Of a DNA stretch of 64,000 nt, positions 12,448 through 21,614 are shown in pieces (the first letter of the stretch is position 1; each line of letters opens with the position of its first letter). The translations under genes were made by a program, and so were the position numbers. The stretch comes from Symsagittifera roscoffensis (Eukaryota; Xenacoelomorpha; Acoela; Convolutidae): the NCBI RefSeq assembly GCF_963678635.1, contig NC_087068.1, forward strand, positions 21,603,029 through 21,667,028, read 5' to 3'. The notes under the pieces are model-generated. The model had not been told where the DNA came from, did no database searches, and saw only the letters and a list, made by a program, of their open reading frames with translations.

Positions 12448-13344
12448 CTAGTTGAAATACCCAATAAAGTGCGAAAAGAAATCGAAGACACGTTTTGTCA
12501 TTCGGGTGAGTTGAGCAGAGTCCTGTATGCCCTCTCAACGAGCGAAGGCAATCGAAAGATTTCGCATTTGGAAGAAATAGTGGACAAAAAATTTGAATTT
12601 AATCGGATTGCTAAAGATTTGCTTGACTCGACTGAAAATGAAGAGATTAACCGTCGCTATCGAGAAGACATGCGCCAAATCTGGGATGAAAAAAATTTCA
12701 AAGTGTTGGAAAGTTCTGGCGATGAATCTGAGTTACGAATTTTGGGATCCGCATCAATACAAGTTTATGTGCACGCTATTCGGCTGCTTGACAAATCGAC
12801 CTATCGTCACTTGAGATCCGTATCTAGCCGTTTTGGAGTTTCACAGAGCACAATGATTTTAGCATCTACTGGGTTTGATATTGCGGTCCACATGAAACGT
12901 TATTGGTGCGGAGAAACAACTGGTCGACAGGCCGTTTCCGATGTCATGCGATCTCTTGTCAGAGAAATCGCAAGTGTAGGAGGTGGCATAGCTGGGGCGT
13001 ATGTTGGTGCAACTCTTGGAACTATGTCTCCACTACCTTTCGGTGGTATCGTTGGTGGACTAGTTGGATCTTTTGTTGGCTCTTATACTGCTCAAAAAAT
13101 AACAGACCCGGTTTTCAGTTTCTTTTATAATCTTTTTTATTATTCCGATCAGCAAGAGGCTTTAAAGATCGCTTATGAGTTCATGGGGCTTTCTGCTGAA
13201 GATGCATCAAATGATGACATTAATCATCGATATCGGTATTTGGCCAGAGTTTACCACCCTGATAAAAATAAAGGAAATGACCAAAAGTTCATCACCTTAC
13301 AGGCGAGCACAGAACTAATTAGGCAGTCAAGAAAAGGATTGTGA
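12448..13344 (+). CDS. Terminal exon of a glycine-zipper protein with C-terminal J domain
   Basis: The exon is open for 298 codons from a TTTTTTTAG acceptor (AG at 12446-12447) to TGA. It has no ATG near the start, and an in-frame TAG sits at the acceptor, so upstream exons must exist. The last ~65 residues form a J domain: an amphipathic helix, then RYLARVYHPDKNKG with the Hsp70-stimulating HPD tripeptide at 13255-13263, then a short third helix. Before it lies a Gly-rich hairpin (about 12975-13090; IAGAYVGATLGT, GGIVGGLVGSFVG) resembling a glycine zipper that could insert in a membrane. The N-terminal half is charged and probably helical. It is likely a co-chaperone that recruits Hsp70 through the HPD motif; the partner and compartment are unknown. 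Codon use is less AT-biased than the surroundings, and no stop or frameshift is present. Confidence 0.85.
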   Translation, partial: LVEIPNKVRKEIEDTFCHSGELSRVLYALSTSEGNRKISHLEEIVDKKFEFNRIAKDLLDSTENEEINRRYREDMRQIWDEKNFKVLESSGDESELRILGSASIQVYVHAIRLLDKSTYRHLRSVSSRFGVSQSTMILASTGFDIAVHMKRYWCGETTGRQAVSDVMRSLVREIASVGGGIAGAYVGATLGTMSPLPFGGIVGGLVGSFVGSYTAQKITDPVFSFFYNLFYYSDQQEALKIAYEFMGLSAEDASNDDINHRYRYLARVYHPDKNKGNDQKFITLQASTELIRQSRKGL

Positions 13345-14139
13345 ACAAATAATAATTTAATAATGAAATGTTTTCAGGCTTATAATAAGAAAAATACATT
13401 GTTTGTGCAATTTATGACTCTGTTCAGACATGAGAAAACTTCGTTAGACCAAATGATTTGTTTTCAAACGTCCCTGAAAACAAAGTTCTTGCTTTTCGAA
13501 CAAAGTCACCTGGCATAGAAAGAGAGAAAGAAACAAAGAGTTTACCACTACTGTCGACTATGTTCTACCAGATGGCATCAGAAGTTTTTTATATTGATCA
13601 CTAAAAGCTTTATTAATTTTTTTTCGAGGCTGATTAATTGCTTTGAATAAGCTGCTTAGTTTTTTCTGCAATCTTGAGCCTGGTTTGCTTTTAGGTGGTT
13701 GTTTAGGGTAAACTAAGTGAAAGCCACGTATGTAAATAAAAGTTACGAAAACCTGATTGTACACAGAGCCTGAATTTGAGTGCATAAACCACATACACTC
13801 AATTTGTGTTTTTTTTTCAATTTTAAAAGAAATCGGAGTCAATTTCTTTTAAAATATTCGATTAGGTAAAAACACGTGAAATACGTGTAAAATCCACTCA
13901 GAAAAGCAGAAAACTTGTCAAACTAGTGTGTAGTTGAAAGTAAATTACTGATGCAAAGCCCGTTATTGCAAATATAAAAACTGCGTATCATAATTTAGCA
14001 TAATAAACGTAGTAACATAATTTTTAAAATGCGTGTTTTGCTATCTCCTTTAATCTTGTCAAAAAAATCATGTCAAAAAAGATTTTCAATTGAAAGATGG
14101 CCTATTTTTGCCCAATACTTCTGCCAATAATCTTGAGCA
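13345..14139. other. 3' flank of J-domain gene; no gene seen
   Basis: This is the probable 3' UTR and flank. No AATAAA occurs within about 300 bp of the stop; the first clear one is near 13736 (GTAAATAAAAG). An opposite-strand open stretch at 13558-13842 lacks coding character. Confidence 0.5.
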
Positions 14140-14147
14140 CTTGGAAT

Positions 14148-14464
14148 CAGGGGCGGATCTGGGATTTTCTCGAAAATTTTGTCGACCTTTTTTTTTAAGT
14201 CGACTTAATTGATTTTCTGAGCTCTCCCAAATCACTATAACTACCCCAGTTTGAGCAAAGTTTCTGCGCCGCAGGCAAGCTTTGAAAAAAACTGGCCAAA
14301 AAAGGCGTTTTTAGGCACCTTTTGGAAAGTTAGTATATATTAGCGCCAAAGGCGCCTTTAGAAAAATTTTAGGGTCCGTTTCCATCCAAATATGGCAGGG
14401 GGTCGAGTCCTCGAGAAGAAAAGGCGTCCGACACCACCCCCCACCCCCCCTAAATCCGCCCCTG
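14148..14464. mobile_element. hAT-type MITE with perfect 8-bp target duplication
   Basis: The element starts CAGGGGCGGATCTGGG and ends AAATCCGCCCCTG, an inverted terminal repeat of about 11 bp (CAGGGGCGGAT). It is flanked by identical 8-bp direct repeats CTTGGAAT at 14140-14147 and 14465-14472. Eight-base target duplications and a CAGGGGCGG terminus are typical of non-autonomous hAT elements in many animals. It is 317 bp long, encodes nothing, and has a C-rich run near its right end. A palindromic GGCGCCTTTGG-like core sits near 14342-14358. Confidence 0.9.
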
Positions 14465-14808
14465 CTTGGAATTCCAATTTCAATTTTTGCAATATAACAG
14501 TTTCGGCTGAGGCTTTCTTTTCTACGGCTCTGCGGTATCTTTGTGAAAATCACATGCCTTTTTTGTTACAATTTTCATAGGTGGGCGAAACTTTGAATGA
14601 CGTCTGGTGAGGAAAGTTCTTTGATGAAGGAAACCATATATAGATACAATCTTCAACTCGTGAAAATTGATTCTTTCCCACCTTTACATTGAAAAGATAA
14701 AATTCATAACTATTGAGGAAAAATTACCAAAATTTGAAAATAGTTATATATATTTAAATATATTCGCTACAGGCAATACAAAAGTGTATCTCTACAAAAC
14801 GATTCATT

Positions 14809-15875
14809 CCCGCACCGGAGTTCCATGGATAATAATCGATTATAATGGAAAAATTTTGTCAAAAATATTGTCATTATAATCCATTATAATCCATTATAAT
14901 CCATTTTTGTGGCAAATTTAGACCACGTAATCGATTATGCGGTCATTAAAATCGATTTTTTGAAAAATAAAAATCCATTAAAATCCATTATAATCGATTA
15001 TAATCCATTATTTTTGTCACTGAAATCGATTATTTTTGCCAAAATAATCCATTATCATCCATTATAATCCATTTCATTTTTAGAACTAAATTCGATTCGA
15101 TTATTTTTGCAAAATATTGCAAACTTTGCGAAAAATTTGCAAAATTTATGCCATGTCTTTTACTACATGGCATGCCTCAACGTCAGCCCCTCGCCCCTCA
15201 AGCTTTCCCCCCCGCCCTCAGCTAAAGGGGTAGGGTAAACTGGGGGGAGGGGGGTTGGGTAAAAAAATTCGGGTAAGCTGGGGGAGGGTTAATGGAGCAC
15301 TGGTAATCTGGGTGGGGGGGGGGGGGGCTAGGGGGCGGTAAACTGGGTTAAAAAGACTTATAATTATTATCCATGGAACTCCGGTGGGTGGAGCTATGAA
15401 AATGTAATTCAAACCCCTGAAATTTTAGTTTTTTAGGGTTTTGGTTAAAAAACAGTGAAATGAAGTGTTAGTTAAACTGCGATGAATTTAAAAAAGTAGA
15501 GACAAAAAATATAAATTTTGTTCTGAAATGTAACATTTTATGAAAAGGTAATTCGTAGCAACTGCACTAAACAGGAAATGAGATAATTTTGAACAAAATT
15601 GTAAATTTCAAGAATAACCCCTCGAAAAAATCCATTATAATCGATTACAATCGATTAAAATGGTTTATTTTGCCTAGAAAACAATTTTCTTTTTCTTTCA
15701 TAAATAATCGATTATAATCGATTATAATCGATTAAATTCGGATTTTATTGATTAGAAAAATAGTTTCATTATAATCCATTTTTAATTTATTATAATCGAT
15801 TATTATCGAAATGTATTGAGACAGACCACGAAAATTCAATAGAATCGATTATTATCTATGGAACTCCGGTGCGGG
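14809..15875. mobile_element. Inverted-repeat (foldback/MITE-like) element rich in ATAATCGATT words
   Basis: The left end CCCGCACCGGAGTTCCATGG (14809) continues into ATAATAATCGATTA. The right end (15844-15875) is its reverse complement with one mismatch, giving termini of about 30 bp. A third, internal copy of the terminus in right-end orientation lies at 15361-15385, so a shorter nested element 14811-15385 can also be drawn. The interior is filled with many copies of TAATCSATTA, and its middle holds a C-rich then G-rich tract. No transposase frame is present and no clear target duplication is seen. Confidence 0.75.
15186..15348. repeat. C-rich then G-rich tract
   Basis: About 160 bp switch from runs of C (15186-15218) to repeated G runs (15225-15348), including a run of about 16 G. 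GGGTAAACTGGG-like phrases recur roughly every 25-35 bp. This contrasts sharply with the AT-rich surroundings and could form G-quadruplex DNA. Confidence 0.8.
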
Positions 15876-18571
15876 TTGCTTAAACTGCCTTGGACAGGAA
15901 ACTAAATTGATCTGTGTTTTCAATTCCTTAACTCGGTTGATTACAGGATATTTGCGTTAACACTTTTGTCGATGTGTTAAGACGTTGTTTTAAAGTAATC
16001 ATATTAAAATTTGTGTTTAGACACTAATTTTATGCAAAATTCATTTTCAGAAGTTTTACCTAACCGGGGGATGGTTGTTTGGTCGATAGGAAATTTCAGT
16101 TTGAAGTCAACAAGACTGCTCGTTCTCACGGCAAAGCCCCGATTATTCCGACTACCCTCTGCTGTCGATCACAAGCTTTTTGATTCAAAATCTTTCAAGT
16201 GTTCAAACACTTGAGAAAGTTTTGAATACGTTTTTAAAATTTTATTTCTGAATTTATTGCCCCTCAAACTATGTAAAGATCAAAGTGATACATGTTGCGA
16301 TACATTTTGCGTGTTGTAGCGTACTAGAAAAAAGCAGCAAATTGCTCGCCTCAGCTCAATTTGAAAGAAATTTATTTGCTTTATTTTGATGGAATGAAAC
16401 AATATACAGATGTTAGAGAAAAATTTGCTGTGAATTCGAAAGTTGATCGGAAAAAACCATCACAAGCATAAAATTTCCCCATCTTTTCAAAAATTGGAAC
16501 ACAAAGTTATTTATTGAGATTTGTCATTCATGAAGCTGGTAAGAAGCACGGAAATTGCTGAGCAGCGATAAAATTTTGGGTTATGTGCAGTAATTATCAT
16601 TTTGTGGGCAAACATTTATCAATATGGGTAAACTGACACATAAGTACAGTTTTATTAAAAAGCAATCTGTAGTTTTATGTGCTTTTTGAAACAAAGTAAG
16701 AACTCAATTGCACATATTCAAATCAACACAAAGCATGCCGTACCCAGTAAAAGTTGTAATTGAAATCTGAAACAGTCTGTTTCAGATCTGAAGTTAGTTT
16801 TTCTGGTTTACCTCAGCACTATGAAATTCAATTATTTGGACGTAATCTTTGCTATTCTTCTGTATTCTGTAGCTTCCGCTAGCTGATAGCAGATACTCAG
16901 CTAAGTCTCCGATGATCGGAAACTGCTGAAATATGTCGCCAATATCATCATATCAAAACCGGAAACCCTTAAGTCGCACATGAAAAGCAAAATATTGATA
17001 GAATTTTTCTATCATTTTGGATTTTTTTTTAAAACAGTCAATAAAGAAATTTAGTTGAAAAAACAGTTTGAATAATTATTCGGAAGTTTAATTTTTCGGA
17101 ACTGAATTGCTTGCTCAAAATTGGTAGATATTAATTTAACACACTGTTTCTCATATCCAATTTCAAATCGGAAACTTTGTTTTTCAAGGTTATTTCAGAC
17201 CTGAAAAACTCTTTTTCAGATCCAAGCCACAGATCTGAAATTTTCAAATTCTTATCAAGATCTGAAATAACGAGTTTCAAATCCGATTATCAACTTACGC
17301 AAAATTTAGAGAATTTCATGTCTTGTAAGGAAACTCCGCTGGGTATGGGCTTGAAGCGGAGTTATCAAGTAAACCTTTTTGCAAAAAACATTTGTTGTTA
17401 GTTGTTGTTAATGTTGTTATTATTGTTGCTACTTTTCTTCGAAGAATGAAGTATTCTCAGCCTACAAGTTTATATTTCAAATATCAATTCGGACTGTTTT
17501 CGGAATGTTTTGTATCGGACTTTTTTTGTTCATTTTTACACTTTTTAGGACTGTTTTGCATTTGGACTATGGGACTGTTTGTACAGAAACGGATGTTTTT
17601 TTCTTCAAATGATCTATCATTCTTTCAAAACAATTTAGGCTTCACAGCTTCAAAAGTGTAACATAAAACACTTATATACTTTCTTCATAAAGCAATTCTC
17701 ATCTCTATTGTGCGTGCAAAACATAAATTAAAAAAAAATAACTAAATTTCTTAAGAACAAACTGAATTGTTCTTTTGACCTTCAAAGAAAGGTTGGAAAT
17801 TCATGATTGATGTGGTCTGTTTCTTCAGACAAACTAACTTGCTACTTCTTAACATTAGTTCTTACACCAAATGAAAGTTTTGACGCCCTGAGCTCTTTTT
17901 TTCTAAATTTTCAAAGATCAATTTTCTGAGATGTTTTGGAAGCTCCCAATTTGGCAAAACTGGGATAATTAAGAAATTTTGCGCTGTTTCGTGCTATTAA
18001 CGTGTTAAGGGTATTTAAACTGATTCAGAAATTGTTCTAATTTGTTTTGGACAAGCTATTCAGTCTTTTTATTACGTTGTTAGACATATTTTAGACCACT
18101 CTGTGTTTTACTTAGTGTGCGGGGAAAAATCCATATAAAAAAAATTGAATATTTTTTCTACTTCAACTTTTTAAAATATTTCTTCAATTTTAATTCATTG
18201 AACTTAAGGGTGTCGTCAGGAGATTCAGTGCTTCGCAGTCTTTTGCTGTCTTTGTGCTGTATCCGGCTTTAAATGACAGAATCAGTCGAAAATTGAAAAA
18301 AAATGTTATCAGCATAGCGGAAAAGGGAGAATTTCCGTATCAGCTGTCCTTGCTTTGTTAACGGACGTCCTGCCAGTTTAATAGCTGTATACATGGGAAT
18401 AATCTATGCAGAACATATCGATTGCACCTATGTCAAAAAACGACAAAACTGAACGATATTGTCGAGAAGATATAACTGAACGCCATTGCTCTCTTTTGCA
18501 ATCCTCAATTTCTTCCTCAGAAAAATTATTCGTTCGTTACTTATATCTTAGTTCAGATTGAATCGACTAAG
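15876..18571. other. No gene seen; upstream flank of the PAN/GON-like gene
   Basis: Only short open stretches are found (for example 16011-16214 and 17392-17661), without domain or codon support. The word CAGATCTGAAA and close variants repeat at about 16790 and several times in 17190-17275. The last ~150 bp before 18572 are the probable promoter and 5' UTR of the next gene; an ACTTATATC stretch lies about 30 bp upstream of the ATG. Confidence 0.5.
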
Positions 18572-18787
18572 ATGAAGTCAATTTTGAAAACAGCACTTGT
18601 TTTTGTTCTTTTTGAAGCCTATTCAACCAATGCGCTCCAATTCGGGATTCCCTTCGAAAATTTCTACAACGAGTGTCCGTGTTTAATGGCCCATAGTGCC
18701 CCTATCAAGACAGTCACAGCCAACAGTTTGAACCTGTGCTACTTGGCATGCATGACGGCGTCCGACTGCTACGCATTTTCCTACTGT
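18572..18787 (+). CDS. PAN/GON-like gene, exon 1: signal peptide and first half of PAN/Apple module
   Basis: The exon has 72 codons from ATG to TGT, followed at once by a consensus GTAAGT donor (18788-18793), phase 0. Residues 1-21 (MKSILKTALVFVLF...) form a classical signal peptide. The rest is Cys-rich (C35, C37, C56, C60, C66, C72). The block LCYLACMTASDCYAFSYC has the C-x3-C-x5-C-x-AFSY spacing of PAN/Apple modules, which bind proteins or sugars outside the cell. Reading past 18787 runs into intron sequence and loses coding character. It is the first of five exons whose summed length (642 nt) is a multiple of three. Alternative internal exons in the large intron cannot be excluded. Confidence 0.8.
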
Positions 18788-18962
18788 GTAAGTAATCAAT
18801 TTGTGACAATAATCATCCACGAAAACATCAAGGCGGTAAAAATCTTTTGCGTCGCCGGATTTTCATCATTACGAGGCCAAACTGTGCACCGGATAAACGC
18901 ACAATTTTGTGTCTGTATGGCCCTGGATTCCAGAGACAAACCTTTAAACATGTTTCAAAAAG

Positions 18963-19512
18963 TAAGTGGAATCCACTTCCAAAACTTCCGTGGATTCCTC
19001 GCGCAAACACTTGTGACTTAAATTTTGTCGGCACATTAGTTTCCACTTATAATTCGCTTATATTTGCGGATTTCGCTTACAATTTGCGCATTCCACTTGC
19101 AAATGCGGATTCCACGGCAGCTCAAAAGTACTAAAAACTTTTTTTATTATTTGCTTATGGATTCCACAAACTGTTCCGGATTCGGCAAATTTTGTTGCGG
19201 ATTCTACAAATTTTGATCCGGGATCCGCAATTAAAATCGGATTCCACTAATGTGAGTGGATTCCGCAAATTTATACGGATTCCCCTGACAATTTGCGGAT
19301 TTCACTTACGGTTGTGGATTCCACAACAGCTTAAGTTTAGTAAACACATATGTTGTCATTTGCTTATGGATTCCACAGACAGTTCCGGATTCGGCAAATT
19401 TTGTTGTGGATTTCGCGCATGTTTTTGAGCAATGCAGTGTTCAGCTATTTGTCCGTGGAATCCAAAACAGCAAAGAAGACAAAAAATTGCAATGTTGCGG
19501 ATTCCGCAACAG
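18963..19512. repeat. Dense cluster of GGATTCC palindromic words
   Basis: About twenty variants of TGCGGATTCCRCA occur in 550 bp, for example TGTGGATTCCACA, GCGGATTCCGCAA, TTCCGGATTCGGCAA and GTGGAATCCA. Many are themselves near-palindromes. Spacing is irregular, mostly 20-45 bp, with a repeated longer phrase CTTATGGATTCCACA near 19155 and 19363. The reading frames that cross the region look like by-products of the repeat. A smaller set of the same word occurs at 51.53-51.80 kb. Confidence 0.75.
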
Positions 19513-19599
19513 TAAAATACACAGTTTGGCCGCGAAGTGATAGATATAGCTGTCCGAATTATTCAGGATTTTTTTCCTCTTCCAAATAAAACACAAGAC

Positions 19600-21614
19600 T
19601 TGTGTTCAGTTGGGTTGACACTTGGCTAGTATAAACAAAGTAAAATTGAACGAAATCCAATATAACCGATTGAATCAAAGATACAATCCTGGATTTTGAA
19701 ACGAGTGTCAGAATGTTCACCTTCACTGTATTTTCATTGATAAAGGAAATGGATTATGAAGGAAAATTGTTGGCTCTTCTTACTTTTTCGCATCTACAAG
19801 TTTTTAAAATTTGAGTTTTGTTTCATATAGATCGACTGTTCAGAAAATTGAATTGCCAACTAAATAAACTTAGCAAAATTGTTTATTTTTCATACTTAAC
19901 CTTGTAAGCCACTCATTACATTATAAAATTGATTTTCTTACGAGGTTGAAGGGAAAAGGAAAAACATTTTCCAAATTATGATCTCATAGTGAATCATTAT
20001 TGCCGAATATTAAACCATGAAATCGAGTATTATGTTTCGACATTATACTACTATCGATTGTTTCCTTAACAATGAGTTCATTTAAATCCATTTAAAAAAG
20101 GTTTTTTTTTGGCTGCATTATAACCGTTTTTTAGACAAAATCCCCTAAATTATATTGATTGTGTTGTCTTTGTTATTTGATGTTTCTGCAAAAAACGAAA
20201 AAATTGAAGCGGTACAATTTCCTTTCCCTCACCTCGAATAACTATCATTTTATAGTGTAAGCAGTTTGTTTTACAAGGTTTATTTTTGAGGATCAAAATG
20301 TTTATCATGGGTTCAGTAGTCCGCATGAAAAATTTGATAAAAACTGGAAAACCTGATCAATCAGTTTTTTTGTAAAAATTTTCAGGTGAAAGGAAATCAA
20401 GGGTAGCTGGTTGCTGTGCAAGTAGCGCAGAATGTTCCTACCACATGCGTAAAAACTACAAAAAAGCGTTGTTTCTTCTGCCTGGTGCGATCATAAAAAT
20501 ATACAAATTTGGAGAGAGTTGGTGAATTAGGCATAAAACACTACAATTGCCTTCAAACATAAGCTAACAAAAAAAACGAAAAAAAAATTAGAAAAAAAAC
20601 TTCTAAAGCGTTTATCGAACTATAATGAAAAAAGTATAAAAAACTTCATTGCCCGGAAAACGCTTAGGGAAGCTTCCAAAACTGTTTTTTGTTGTTTACT
20701 AAAAATCAAGTTTTTTTTCAGCCTACATATCCAATATTTATATTTAACGAAAGTTACTCGATCGATTTTCTCGCTCAAAGTTGAACTAAAACTCAAAAAC
20801 TTTACAACAATTTTTCGCAACTTTGAGACATACATATGACTTCCAGTAGTAGCTGTGTTACGAAAATGAGTTTGAATCTTCGTCACGAGAATGATCAAAA
20901 GTGAACAGATAATTGATTCAGGTTCTTGGATGGCTTTCAATCAAATCAAATCCTACTCTTTGTAAGAATGTAAGGTTTTTGCATCTTTTCAAATGCAAAT
21001 TGAAATGTTTTTTCTCAAATCTTATTATCTGAAATAGAACGCATGAGACTTTCTTGATCCTCTAGGACCTGCTAAGGAAAAGAATCCCACCCTTTTTAGA
21101 AGTTATCTCATTCATAGCTTAGAAGAGGGTAGAATATCAGCAACTGAACTTGATAGTAAAGCAAACTGCACTGCTGTTTCTTTGCATCTTTTATTCAAAC
21201 ACTCGCACAAACCTGTGTCAAAATGTCTTAAAAACTTTAAAAATAAAAAGAATCTTCATAAGAACGTCCAAAAAAATCCACTATCCTTCATGATTTTCTT
21301 CATCAATTATAAAAAATCTTAAAACAATTGCTGTCTACAAATGATCATCCATCTGAATTGCAGACGAAAAAACTAAAAAACGACTTAACCATTGAACCTT
21401 GAGAAAAAAAATAAATTTATTGAAACTAATTTGCAAACCGTTAAAAAACTTGAAACCCATGTTCAACTCGGAAATTTATTTTGTGTTTCCACAACCATGA
21501 GGCGGCAAACTGGGTAGCTATTCTACTCCTTAGGCTGTTTTTCCTATAAAAAGGTAAAACTGGTTTTATGGACAGGCATAGTCCTCCAATTTAGTTATTT
21601 TAGTTTTCTTAATT
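19600..21614. other. No gene seen (inside intron 1)
   Basis: This is AT-rich unique-looking sequence with only short, domain-less open stretches (an opposite-strand one at 20620-20940). Nothing else was recognised. Confidence 0.5.

Noticed and set aside
13558..13842. Minus-strand frame downstream of the J-domain exon
   Set aside because: Basic low-complexity composition and overlap with the probable 3' UTR of the J-domain gene. No splice sites or motifs.
17392..17661. Possible membrane protein gene
   Set aside because: The hydrophobic character comes from T-rich sequence. No ATG context, no conservation evidence and no motif.
18788..19589. Continuation of the PAN reading frame and other open frames downstream of it
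   Set aside because: A consensus GTAAGT donor ends the exon at 18787. Downstream frames cross the GGATTCC word cluster and lose PAN character.
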